Both the position numbers and the translations under genes were made by a program. A stretch of DNA of 64,000 nucleotides, from positions 1 through 64,000 of the forward strand of contig CALRXS010000008.1 of NCBI GenBank assembly GCA_943372195.1. Direction: 5' to 3'. Below the pieces are notes generated by a model. It saw only the letters and a program-made list of their open reading frames with translations, searched no databases and was not told the origin of the DNA. Below are positions 43,620-52,343 of this stretch, piece after piece. This DNA comes from JAEYZM01 sp943372195 (GTDB lineage: Bacteria > Bacteroidota > Bacteroidia > Sphingobacteriales > Sphingobacteriaceae). Every line of letters begins with the position of its first letter. Within the stretch, counting starts at the first letter, position 1.

Positions 43620-43623
43620 ATTA

Positions 43624-43989
43624 CTATTTCTTTGCTCCTTTCAATATCCATATATAGATTCTCTTAATATCCTTATCATCTAATGGTTTTTCAGGTGGCA
43701 TACGCTCTGAACCATTTGTAGTTATTACTTCATATAATTTAGACGCATGTGCATCACCAGCTATTACCTCGCATTCTTCCATTACTTCCTCATATGTAGT
43801 AAGTGGAAATTCTGAATCTTCATCAGTACCATGACAGCCACTTTTTGAAGAACAATTCGAGTTGATAATGATTTTTATATCTGCCTCATAAGTTAAATTC
43901 GGCAGTGATTCTAAATCAGGTTCATGCTTGCATGAGCTATATGCGACTATACTAAATACGATTAGTATCATTAATTGGATTTTTCGCAT
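43624..43989 (-). CDS. Cytochrome-c-like lipoprotein with widened heme motif (CX5CH)
   Basis: The 121-residue lipoprotein has its lipobox in VAYSSCKHE. IINSNCSSKSGCHGTDE gives C...CH with five intervening residues, and SERMPPEKPL is a typical axial-Met loop of small c-type cytochromes. The C-terminal helix DIKRIYIWILKGAKK closes the fold. It is a tandem relative of the next gene. A small electron-carrier or ligand-binding role in the periplasm is possible. Confidence 0.7.
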   Translation of the reverse strand: MRKIQLMILIVFSIVAYSSCKHEPDLESLPNLTYEADIKIIINSNCSSKSGCHGTDEDSEFPLTTYEEVMEECEVIAGDAHASKLYEVITTNGSERMPPEKPLDDKDIKRIYIWILKGAKK

Positions 43990-44000
43990 CTTATTTTTAT

Positions 44001-44489
44001 TTAATGTTCATTTTCTATTTCTGTACTATCAGTCTGTTGAATAGCATTGCTATCTCTCAACTCTGATCTTCTAATCTCTCCACCAGTTTTACCTACATTG
44101 AATAGCAAAACAATACTTGCTAATGCCATTAACCAGGTAATTCTATTTGACCATACACTTAGTTTATTCGCACTTTGTGTAAGTAAAAAAGATATCAAAG
44201 CTAATGCTCCACTAATCTCTATTAAAATAAATGCAGTCTCTGCAATCTCTTCGTGTTCTTCTATACTCGACTCACTCACTCCTGCATAATGCTCTACAGC
44301 ATGCTCTGCCTCTTCACCCGATATATACGCAGGTATGGTCATTAAGGTTGAGAAAATAATTATTGCCAATGCAGCTAATTTCGTTTCTCTTGAATGCAAT
44401 AATAATGCAACAGTCAACACAAGAAATCCGATGATGAATCCCACGATGGGGAAGTGGTTGCTAAGGAGGTGAATGTAATGTCCGTTCAT
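44001..44489 (-). CDS. Small integral membrane protein (DUF2231-like)
   Basis: The 162-residue protein has four hydrophobic helices. The first (HLLSNHFPIVGFIIGFLVL) contains the His/Asn/Pro pattern of DUF2231-like cytochrome-associated membrane proteins. A glutamate/histidine-rich loop (EEAEHAVEHYAGVSES) lies between helices 2 and 3 and might bind metal or heme. It is the first gene of the leftward operon with the two cytochrome-like lipoproteins, DUF5777 and the serine hydrolase. Function is inferred from company only. Confidence 0.6.
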   Translation of the reverse strand: MNGHYIHLLSNHFPIVGFIIGFLVLTVALLLHSRETKLAALAIIIFSTLMTIPAYISGEEAEHAVEHYAGVSESSIEEHEEIAETAFILIEISGALALISFLLTQSANKLSVWSNRITWLMALASIVLLFNVGKTGGEIRRSELRDSNAIQQTDSTEIENEH

Positions 44490-44505
44490 ATATAGATAGT
44501 ATTTA

Positions 44506-44580
44506 AGTAGCTAGTAGCTAGAATTTTGTTACTAATTATTAGTAACTAGTAACCAGTCTAGCTACTAGCTACTAGCTACT
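44506..44580. repeat. Period-7 dyad element, family D copy D1
   Basis: AGTAGCTAGTAGCTAG (44506-44521) is inverted as CTAGCTACTAGCTACT (44558-44573). The units between are 7-bp variants (GTTACTA, ATTATTA, GTAACTA, GTAACCA) with an inner GTTACTAAT/ATTAGTAAC hairpin. It lies between the start of the membrane-protein gene and the end of the next gene upstream. Confidence 0.8.
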
Positions 44581-44591
44581 CCGGTACTAAT

Positions 44592-47171
44592 TTAATAAAT
44601 TACTGAAAAGCTTCCCACATCATCAAACCCTTTTCCTTTAACTGAGTAAAAGTAAACTCCGGGCGGGACAATTTCGTTGTTGATTCTGCCATCCCACTCC
44701 CAACTTGTTTGGTTTTTGACTTCATACATCAGCTTACCCCATCTGTTGAAAATGCTGATGCTTTCAATGAAACACTCAACATTGCCACCTGTAATTTTGA
44801 AGGTATCGTTTTTACCATCATTATTAGGGGTGAATACATTCGGTATTCTGCGTTTGTTGATATCAATTTCTGGTATGGTAATTTGTACTGTAGAGGTATC
44901 GCTACAATCTGTATTCTTATTAGCAATTAAGGTAACGGTAAATGTACCTACGCTATCGTATTTATGTACTGGGTTGTCAAATAATGATGTATCACCATCA
45001 CCAAAATCCCAGACTAAACTATCACTACCAATTGTCTTATTACTAAAGGCTACAATTCTTGCACAACTATCGAATGAAAAATCGAAATCTGTTTCTGGTA
45101 TATCAACAACAAAAATGGTTACACTATCATAACTTGTACAAAGGTTATTAATTGCTTTTACATAATAAGTAGTGGTAACATCTGGTGATGCTATTGGGTT
45201 CGGTATATTCCATTTGTTTAATGTACCTCTTGGTGACCACTCGTAGGTATTATAATCAGAACCACGCGCAAATAATTGTATCGATGATCTTGCGCAAATA
45301 ATTCTGTCTCTACCTGCATTTGCAATTGGTAAAGTATCGATAAGTACTTGAACTGAATATTCTCTTGTACAATTTGCACTGTCTGTAATGGCTACTGTAT
45401 AAGTTCTCTCTTCTGATGCTATAGGGTTTGCAATAGTAGTATCACTTAATCCTGATGCTGGTCTCCAACGATAGCTCTCACCACCAAAAGCTTGTAATTG
45501 TACCGTACCGTTACCACAAATCAATGCAGGCTTCTTACTCGCTATGCCTTTCGGTATCGTTCGAATGGTAAAGGTCATAGGTTTTGCACATGCTCCTTCG
45601 GTTGTGACGATGACTGTTACAATGATTTCAGTTACACCGCTTGGTACTGTATAAGTTGGATTCATGATGGTATTATCATCAAAGAATCCGACGTCTACAC
45701 CAGTTGGCGTTACAGCAGACCAGGCATAGTCAAGGTTCGGAACATCAGAAGTAATATTAAGGGTTAAGACCGTCGGCGGACAAACAATGGTGTCGTTGAG
45801 TTGGCTTAAGGTTACCACAATCAATGGTGGTACATAAATAGTATCGACCGTATAATGATTGATACAACTATCGTAAATACTAATGATGTACATGGTTAAG
45901 CTATCGGGTGATACGATTAATATCGGACCGCCACCAACAAAATTCCCTAAACTATCTGTCCAGGTATATTGCAATTGCGAGCTTCCACCCGCTGTCTTTA
46001 CTAATTTATATAATGTATCACCTTTGCAATCGATATCTTGATAGCCTGTGATTTTTAAAGTATCAAAATCACTAATTGAAACTTGTGCTTGTGAAGGTGC
46101 ACAAATACTGTTGCTGATGATTTTTATAATTACTTCTTCATCTGCTTCAACAATATTATCATCGACAGGCATGATCACTAAATCTTTGAAAACTAAACCA
46201 GCTGGTATAACGATTGAATCAGTATTTATTGCTAAATAATCATCAACCATTGTAGCAGTGCCAGTAACTTCATAGTAGACTGCTAAATTTTTACTGACAT
46301 CCGCAGAATTTCTTCTAAATCTAAAAACAGCACTGTCGCATTTTTCTTGAACGATAGAACCTGTAGGTAAAAGTTTAGCAATTGTAGCATCGGTACTTGT
46401 TTCACTTTTGAAACTCAATGCTTCAATAAAAATACCTGAATCGTATGCTTGATCTTCAACATCGGCAATCGCAAATTTGATAACATAAGGCTCGCAGGCC
46501 GTGAGGTTTTCTACTACAATTTCGATGACTGTTGTGAATCCGTCATACGCTAAACTTGTACCAGTAGAATTATCAATGTATAAATTTGCATTGGTACTTG
46601 TGTTGATTGATTTGATAGAAATAGGAGAGCCTGTACCTGGTATGTTGGCAACATTTTGTTTGCCGGTAATACCCGGACCGCTTAGAAATATACCGAACAC
46701 ATCGTTGAAAGGTTCGTCGACAAATTCAGGGTATTCTTCAGAGGCAAAAACGATTTTGAATTTTACGGTGTTTGAAGCCGGACTGAATTCAAATTGTAGA
46801 GAGGCAGCATCTTTAGTGATGCCTTGTGTTAAAATAGAATTTAAATCTCCATCACCAGTGCCACTCGCTACAGTATTCGCATTATTACTGCTTGGCCCTA
46901 TTGCATTATAAACATTACCCGTTGATATAATGATACCACTGTCAATACCTAAGTTAGTATTCTGCGCATTAAAAATTCCAATTGCAGAAGTATCACCTCT
47001 GAAAATTACATTTCTAATGGTTACGCCAGAACTAACAAGTACGTTATTGACTAATTTGGTGAAGTCTTTTTCGGTGCGAATTTCTAATTGTGCACTTGAT
47101 TCTTTGAAAATCAAGCTCAAAAACACGAAAACAAAAATGCTATACAGCTTTACTTTAGTATACTTTTTCAA
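44592..47171 (-). CDS. Choice-of-anchor L protein with T9SS type B C-terminus (paralogue 2)
   Basis: The 859-residue surface protein has a signal peptide (to ~28, SSAQL). A choice-of-anchor L domain holds DSGIIISTGNVYNAI, FASEEYPEFVDE and FAIADVEDQAYDSGIFIEA. A Calx-beta-like region, Ig-like repeats and a PKD (LVWDFGDGDTSLFDNPVH) follow. The type B gliding-motility C-terminus carries NVFTPNNDGKNDTF and WEWDGRINNE. The domain order equals that of 35891-38458, and both start with TTG (here 47171); no ATG precedes the signal. gldC lies upstream in the same direction. Confidence 0.9.
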   Translation of the reverse strand: MKKYTKVKLYSIFVFVFLSLIFKESSAQLEIRTEKDFTKLVNNVLVSSGVTIRNVIFRGDTSAIGIFNAQNTNLGIDSGIIISTGNVYNAIGPSSNNANTVASGTGDGDLNSILTQGITKDAASLQFEFSPASNTVKFKIVFASEEYPEFVDEPFNDVFGIFLSGPGITGKQNVANIPGTGSPISIKSINTSTNANLYIDNSTGTSLAYDGFTTVIEIVVENLTACEPYVIKFAIADVEDQAYDSGIFIEALSFKSETSTDATIAKLLPTGSIVQEKCDSAVFRFRRNSADVSKNLAVYYEVTGTATMVDDYLAINTDSIVIPAGLVFKDLVIMPVDDNIVEADEEVIIKIISNSICAPSQAQVSISDFDTLKITGYQDIDCKGDTLYKLVKTAGGSSQLQYTWTDSLGNFVGGGPILIVSPDSLTMYIISIYDSCINHYTVDTIYVPPLIVVTLSQLNDTIVCPPTVLTLNITSDVPNLDYAWSAVTPTGVDVGFFDDNTIMNPTYTVPSGVTEIIVTVIVTTEGACAKPMTFTIRTIPKGIASKKPALICGNGTVQLQAFGGESYRWRPASGLSDTTIANPIASEERTYTVAITDSANCTREYSVQVLIDTLPIANAGRDRIICARSSIQLFARGSDYNTYEWSPRGTLNKWNIPNPIASPDVTTTYYVKAINNLCTSYDSVTIFVVDIPETDFDFSFDSCARIVAFSNKTIGSDSLVWDFGDGDTSLFDNPVHKYDSVGTFTVTLIANKNTDCSDTSTVQITIPEIDINKRRIPNVFTPNNDGKNDTFKITGGNVECFIESISIFNRWGKLMYEVKNQTSWEWDGRINNEIVPPGVYFYSVKGKGFDDVGSFSVIY

Positions 47172-47230
47172 AATTTAAAAATTTCAGGGTATAAAAATAC
47201 AAAGCAATATAGCAAAATATAAGCCAAGTA

Positions 47231-47566
47231 CTAACCCTGAACCTTTAATTCCATTTTTTCTGCAAAATGAGCGCAATAATCTCTCAAATCTTCTACAATA
47301 TTTTTCTCACCTGTAGCCTTTAAAAAGCTATCGCCCATGGTCATTAAGGTCTCATAAAAAAATCTCTTCATCTCATCTACGGGCATATCTTTTGTCCATA
47401 AATCTAGACGTAATGTATTCTGATACTGCTGATCCCATAATGCCAATATCATTGATTTGCAATCTACTTGTTGGCTACTCTCTGAGTCAGTTGATGACCA
47501 AACAATTTTTTCAGGTAGCTTATTATCGTCTAACGTAACTTTAATGTTAATCTCTGCCGTCTTCAT
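47231..47566 (-). CDS. gldC: Gliding motility protein GldC
   Basis: The 111-residue cytoplasmic protein matches GldC closely: EINIKVTLDDNKLPEKIVWSS, LALWDQQYQNTLRLDLWTKDMPVDEMKRFF and MGDSFLKATGE. GldC supports gliding and T9SS function in Flavobacterium, with an undefined biochemical role. It lies 5 bp after the DEAD-box helicase in the same direction. Together with PorQ and the type B cargo it argues for a gliding organism. Confidence 0.93.
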   Translation of the reverse strand: MKTAEINIKVTLDDNKLPEKIVWSSTDSESSQQVDCKSMILALWDQQYQNTLRLDLWTKDMPVDEMKRFFYETLMTMGDSFLKATGEKNIVEDLRDYCAHFAEKMELKVQG

Positions 47567-47571
47567 GCGTA

Positions 47572-48915
47572 TTATCTTTTTGGTTTATTTTTACTATGTC
47601 CGGTTTTTCTAGGCCCGTATTTCATCTTCGCCTTCTCACGGCCCGTATAATTTACTTTTTCGTCTTTCTTTACTTTCTTATCATGAAAAGCTCCCTGATA
47701 ATCGGGGTTCTCTTTTTTCTTCTGATGGTCGATTTCTCTAGCCATATCTTGTGCCTCAGCAAATGGAGTGTCTTCTACAAACAACTCGCGCGGAACCTCT
47801 AATACAGGTATGCGCATGCGAATTAATTTTTGAATTTTGTTGAGGTGGTATTCTTCAGCCGGACTGCAAAAAGTAATCGAGATGCCCGTTTCTTCAGCTC
47901 TACCAGTTCTGCCAATACGATGCACATAATCATCGTAAATTAATGGCACATCAAAATTGATAACATGACTCACCTTCACCACATCAATACCTCTCGATGC
48001 CACGTCGGTACCTATTAAAATTCTTACATCTTCTTCTTTAAAAGCTTGTATAGAATTCATTCTAGTATTTTGTCCTTTGTTCGCATGAATCACCCTCACT
48101 TGCTCCTTACCATATACTCGCTCAGCGTAATGATATAAGTTCTCAGCAATGGTTCTTGTTTTACAAAAGATGATTATTTTTTTAAACTCTTCGGCATTCT
48201 CTAAAAATGATTGTAAGAGGTTTATTTTTGTTCGGATGTTGGGTGTCAAATAAACGAATTGACTAACTTTTTCTGCCGGTGTGGCCTGTGAAGTAATCTC
48301 TACCAATGTCGGGAATTCTAAGAAGTCACCCGCCAATGATTTCACCTTATCTGACATCGTCGCCGAGAACAATAAATTCTGACGCTTACGTGGTACAATC
48401 TCTAAAATTCTGTAAATTTTTCTGATGAATCCCATGTCGAGCATCTTGTCAGCCTCATCAAGTATCAAGGTTTTTAAATCTTTTAAAATCAAGTCCCCCG
48501 ATAAATACAATTCTACCAATCGACCTGGTGTTGCTACCACTATATCAATACCTTTTGAGAGTATTTCTTTTTGCGTCTTCGGACCTAAGCCTCCATATAA
48601 TACAGCAGATCTTAAATCAGTGTACTTTGCTAATGCCTGAATGTTCTCATGAATTTGTATCGCTAATTCACGCGTAGGCGAAAGTATCAATGCACGAGGG
48701 TCCATGCCCTGAGCATACTTTAATTTCATCACTAATGGAATCACATATGCCGCTGTTTTACCAGTACCTGTTTGCGCAACACCCATTAAATCTTGCCCAT
48801 TCATCATCGGTGGAATACCTTTTTCTTGGATGGGCGTAGGTTTACTATATCCCATTTCCTCGATGGCATTTAATAGCTGTTTGTTTAATTCAAACTTTTC
48901 AAATTCTTTTGACAT
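47572..48915 (-). CDS. DEAD-box RNA helicase (RhlE/CshA-like)
   Basis: The 447-residue protein carries Q motif KPTPIQEKGIPPM, motif I AQTGTGKTAAYV, Ia PTRELAIQI, II LDEADKMLD, III SATMSDK, V IGTDVASRGIDV and VI HRIGRTGRAEE. These are two RecA lobes of an RNA-remodelling ATPase. The Lys-rich C-terminus (FHDKKVKKDEKVNYTG, HSKNKPKR) is a common RNA-binding tail. Substrate unknown; cold- or ribosome-linked roles are typical of the family. It is followed by gldC. Confidence 0.92.
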   Translation of the reverse strand: MSKEFEKFELNKQLLNAIEEMGYSKPTPIQEKGIPPMMNGQDLMGVAQTGTGKTAAYVIPLVMKLKYAQGMDPRALILSPTRELAIQIHENIQALAKYTDLRSAVLYGGLGPKTQKEILSKGIDIVVATPGRLVELYLSGDLILKDLKTLILDEADKMLDMGFIRKIYRILEIVPRKRQNLLFSATMSDKVKSLAGDFLEFPTLVEITSQATPAEKVSQFVYLTPNIRTKINLLQSFLENAEEFKKIIIFCKTRTIAENLYHYAERVYGKEQVRVIHANKGQNTRMNSIQAFKEEDVRILIGTDVASRGIDVVKVSHVINFDVPLIYDDYVHRIGRTGRAEETGISITFCSPAEEYHLNKIQKLIRMRIPVLEVPRELFVEDTPFAEAQDMAREIDHQKKKENPDYQGAFHDKKVKKDEKVNYTGREKAKMKYGPRKTGHSKNKPKR

Positions 48916-48933
48916 TGTCGCAAAGATAAGAGT

Positions 48934-48941
48934 TATATTTG
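48934..48941 (+). promoter_or_regulatory. TATATTTG promoter box of pyrC
   Basis: The box matches TAnnTTTG, 15 bp before the ATG at 48957. TTTG at 48908-48911 is 22 bp further up, just outside the usual spacing. The divergent DEAD-box gene starts 19 bp to the left. Confidence 0.45.
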
Positions 48942-48956
48942 AGCATACTTATTTAT

Positions 48957-50288
48957 ATGAAATATCTAATCAAACAAGCCCTTGTAATAAACGAAGGAAT
49001 TTCGAAGATTCAAGATGTATTAATTGAAAATGAACGCATTGCAAAAATCGCTGATCAAATTTCTGATGCTAGCGCAAAAGAAATAAATGCAGAAGGTATG
49101 TGGTTAATACCTGGTGCGATAGATGATCAGGTGCATTTTCGTGAACCCGGACTCACCCACAAAGGCGAGATTTATACCGAGGCGAAGGCGGCAGTAGCAG
49201 GTGGTATTACTTCTTATATGGAGATGCCTAATACCATTCCGAATGTCTTTACGATTGATTTATTAGAAGATAAATACAAAAGAGCTTCTGAAGTTTCATT
49301 AGCGAATTACTCTTTCTTCATGGGTACATCCAACGATAATTACGATGAAGTAATGCGTATAAACCCTTTAAATACTTGTGGTATTAAAATATTTATGGGT
49401 TCTTCAACAGGTAATATGTTAGTCGATGACCCAAGTGTATTAGAAAAAGTTTTTGCGAATGCTTCTACCATTATTGCTACTCATTGTGAAGATGAACAAA
49501 CAGTGAAAAATAATTTAGCAGCAGCTAAAGAAAAGTATGGTGATGATATTCCGGTAGAGATGCACCCTATAATTCGTGATGCTGAAGCATGTTATTTATC
49601 ATCATCGTTCGCTAAAAGCTTAGCACAAAAACACAATACCCGCTTACATATATTACATATCAGCACAGCTATTGAAACGGAACTTTTCGACAATAGCATT
49701 CCGCTAGAACAAAAGAGAATTACTTCTGAAGCTTGCATACATCACCTTTGGTTTACTGATGAAGATTATGCTACAAAAGGTAATTTAATAAAATGGAATC
49801 CGGCTGTTAAATCAGCAGCAGATAGAGATGCCATTTGGAAGGCATTAATAGATGGAAGAATTGATGTGATTGCTACAGACCATGCCCCACATACGATTGA
49901 AGAGAAGTCGAATAAGTATTCATCGGCACCATCAGGCGGACCTTTAGTACAACATGCTATACAGGCGATGTTGGAGAAAGTCTCAGAGAATAAAATCACG
50001 AAAGAAATGATGGTTCAGAAAATGGCCCATAATCCGGCGATTCTTTTCAATATCAATGAACGCGGATTCATACGTGAAGGTTATTTCGCTGATTTAGTTT
50101 TAATAAATCCGGATGCTGCAGAAACAGTTGATAAATCTAACCTATTATACAAATGCAAATGGTCGCCTTTCGAGGGTTATACCTTTAAATCGAGTGTAGA
50201 TTCAACCTTTGTAAACGGACGATTAGTGTACCATAAAGGGCAATTCGACGAGTCTGAGAAGGGTAAGCGATTGACTTTTAACAGATAA
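48957..50288 (+). CDS. pyrC: Dihydroorotase
   Basis: PyrC closes carbamoyl aspartate to dihydroorotate. The 443-residue protein has the class I amidohydrolase pattern: VHFREPGLTHKGEI, ITSYMEMPNT, HILHIST and the active-site Asp in IATDHAPHT. The usual metal-binding HxH before REPG reads QVH (IDDQVHFRE), a substitution I recall as common in Bacteroidota dihydroorotases. The TTG at 48939 sits in the promoter box, so the ATG at 48957 is used. A fourth pyrimidine gene, unlinked to the others. Confidence 0.93.
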   Translation: MKYLIKQALVINEGISKIQDVLIENERIAKIADQISDASAKEINAEGMWLIPGAIDDQVHFREPGLTHKGEIYTEAKAAVAGGITSYMEMPNTIPNVFTIDLLEDKYKRASEVSLANYSFFMGTSNDNYDEVMRINPLNTCGIKIFMGSSTGNMLVDDPSVLEKVFANASTIIATHCEDEQTVKNNLAAAKEKYGDDIPVEMHPIIRDAEACYLSSSFAKSLAQKHNTRLHILHISTAIETELFDNSIPLEQKRITSEACIHHLWFTDEDYATKGNLIKWNPAVKSAADRDAIWKALIDGRIDVIATDHAPHTIEEKSNKYSSAPSGGPLVQHAIQAMLEKVSENKITKEMMVQKMAHNPAILFNINERGFIREGYFADLVLINPDAAETVDKSNLLYKCKWSPFEGYTFKSSVDSTFVNGRLVYHKGQFDESEKGKRLTFNR

Positions 50289-50412
50289 TTGAAACCTTTT
50301 ATTCAGTTAGAGGTATAAGTAATCAAACAATTTACTTATGCTTCACTTATTAAAAAACCTCGTTCGAATAAGTATGCAATTATTTAGCATCTTTTAAAAA
50401 ATTGTGTCAAAG

Positions 50413-50445
50413 GCTCGTCATTTACAAAACAATGACGAGCTTTTA
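50413..50445 (+). terminator. Terminator after pyrC
   Basis: GCTCGTCATT (50413-50422) pairs with AATGACGAGC (50431-50440) and is followed by TTTT. It is 125 bp beyond the stop codon. Confidence 0.8.
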
Positions 50446-50457
50446 ATGTATTCTCTA

Positions 50458-50465
50458 TACATTTG
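50458..50465 (+). promoter_or_regulatory. TACATTTG promoter box of the HscA-like gene
   Basis: The box matches TAnnTTTG, 17 bp before the ATG at 50483. It follows the pyrC terminator and no clear -33 TTTG is seen. Confidence 0.4.
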
Positions 50466-50482
50466 CGTTTCGAAATACAGGT

Positions 50483-52342
50483 ATGGGGAAAGTTTCAATC
50501 AATATAGCCACAGGCACAATACAAAAAGACGAAATCATTATCGGCATTGATTTAGGTACAACGAATAGTTTAATTGCCTATATCGATGAAGATAAAGCAC
50601 CTAGAGTGATAAATGATATGGGTAAGGGTGTTTTAGTACCATCCATCGTACATTTTCATGATTCTGGAGATATCATCGTAGGTAATGAAGCGAAACCTTA
50701 TCTAATCGCTGACCCAAGCAATACAATTTTTTCAGTTAAAAGACTTCTCGGACAATCATATAAAGACATTGAAAATTTTAAAGAATTTTTCAGTTATAAA
50801 GTGATTGACGATGATTCTGATAGTATTGTAAAAATAAAAGTAGGAGAGAAATTCTACACTCCGATTGAATTATCAGCATTGATTTTAAAAGAGTTGAAAG
50901 AAAGAGCAGAGCATGCTCTGAAAACTCCTGTAAACAGAGCGGTGATTACCGTGCCTGCTTATTTTAATGATGCACAGCGTCAAGCAACACGTGATGCGGG
51001 TAAGATCGCTGGCTTAGATGTATTGAGGATCGTCAACGAACCTACGGCCGCGAGTTTAGCTTATGGTATCGGCATTGACCCTAATGACGAACAAACGATT
51101 GCAGTTTACGATTTAGGTGGTGGTACTTTCGATATCTCTATCTTAAAAATTCAAAACGGAATTTTTGAAGTACTCTCTACGAATGGCGATACTTTTTTAG
51201 GGGGTGATGATTTTGATAGAGCTATTTTAGGGTACTGGATTAAAGAGAATAATATTGCGGATGATACCTTGAAAAACAATGTACCACTCGCACAAGAATT
51301 ACGATTAAAAGCAGAAGAAGCGAAGAAAGCTTTGAGCTCTCAAAATATTTTCAACTCACATGTTGGCGATTATCATTGCGCAATTACGAAACAGAAATTC
51401 GAAGAGCTGATTTTACCATTGGTAAATAAAACAATCGAATGCAGTAAAAATGCTATTGCCGATGCGGGTGTTTCTGTAGATGAAATTCAACACATCATTA
51501 TGGTGGGTGGCTCTACCAGAACTCCATTGGTAAAATCAATGGTTTCTGATTTCTTTAAGAAGGATGTCAATGATAATTTAAATCCAGATGAAGTAGTAGC
51601 CCTCGGTGCTGCCGTTCAAGCAGATGTTTTAGCAGGCAATAGAAGTGATATTTTGTTATTAGATGTAACGCCATTGTCATTGGGTATTGAGACCATGGGC
51701 GGATTAATGGATACGATTATACCGAGAAATTCTAAGATACCAATGAAGGCGGGTAGGCAATATACTACTTCGATCGACGGACAAGTAAATATGAAGATAT
51801 CGGTGTTTCAGGGCGAGAGAGATTTAGTTTCAGAGAATAGAAAATTAGCAGAGTTTGATTTAAGGGGAATACCATCAATGCCTGCAGGCTTACCGAAAGT
51901 AGACATCAACTTTATTTTGAATGCTGATGGTATCTTAAAGGTTCAAGCGATTGAATTAAGATCAGGTGTTAAGCAAGAAGTAGAGGTGAAGCCAACATAC
52001 GGATTAACAGATGATGAAGTAGAGCGTATGTTATTAGATTCTATTGCACATGCTAAAGAAGATATCGATCATCGTATGTTGATAGAAGCTAGAACTGAAG
52101 GCGAACAAATGGTATATACTGCTGAAAACTTTTTGAAGAAACATGCAGAGTATTTAGAGATACATGAGATTGCTGAAACACAATCGTTCATTGATAAATT
52201 AAAATCAGCACTTACAACAGTAGATAAAAATAATATATTAAATGCAGTAGATGCATTGAATGAATACACAAGACCTTTCGCTGAAAGAGTAATGGATATG
52301 GCAGTTTCGCAAGCTATGAAGGGTAAAAAAATTGACGAATAA
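50483..52342 (+). CDS. hscA: Hsp70-family chaperone, HscA-like
   Basis: The 619-residue Hsp70 has the ATPase motifs IGIDLGTTNSLIAYI (residue ~21), VYDLGGGTFDISIL, GGSTRTPLV and a peptide-binding domain from ~390. The ~20-residue lead-in before IGIDLGTTNS and the 619-residue length fit HscA, the iron-sulfur assembly chaperone, better than DnaK (~635, starting directly at the motif). No iscU, hscB or fdx is nearby, so its Fe-S role is inferred from sequence alone. A DsbA/FrnE-like gene follows 1 bp later. The main DnaK is probably elsewhere. Confidence 0.78.
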   Translation: MGKVSINIATGTIQKDEIIIGIDLGTTNSLIAYIDEDKAPRVINDMGKGVLVPSIVHFHDSGDIIVGNEAKPYLIADPSNTIFSVKRLLGQSYKDIENFKEFFSYKVIDDDSDSIVKIKVGEKFYTPIELSALILKELKERAEHALKTPVNRAVITVPAYFNDAQRQATRDAGKIAGLDVLRIVNEPTAASLAYGIGIDPNDEQTIAVYDLGGGTFDISILKIQNGIFEVLSTNGDTFLGGDDFDRAILGYWIKENNIADDTLKNNVPLAQELRLKAEEAKKALSSQNIFNSHVGDYHCAITKQKFEELILPLVNKTIECSKNAIADAGVSVDEIQHIIMVGGSTRTPLVKSMVSDFFKKDVNDNLNPDEVVALGAAVQADVLAGNRSDILLLDVTPLSLGIETMGGLMDTIIPRNSKIPMKAGRQYTTSIDGQVNMKISVFQGERDLVSENRKLAEFDLRGIPSMPAGLPKVDINFILNADGILKVQAIELRSGVKQEVEVKPTYGLTDDEVERMLLDSIAHAKEDIDHRMLIEARTEGEQMVYTAENFLKKHAEYLEIHEIAETQSFIDKLKSALTTVDKNNILNAVDALNEYTRPFAERVMDMAVSQAMKGKKIDE

Positions 52343-52343
52343 T

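Noticed and set aside
50483..52342. This gene as the main DnaK
   Set aside because: The lead-in before IGIDLGTTNS and the 619-residue length fit HscA better, and no dnaJ or grpE is near.
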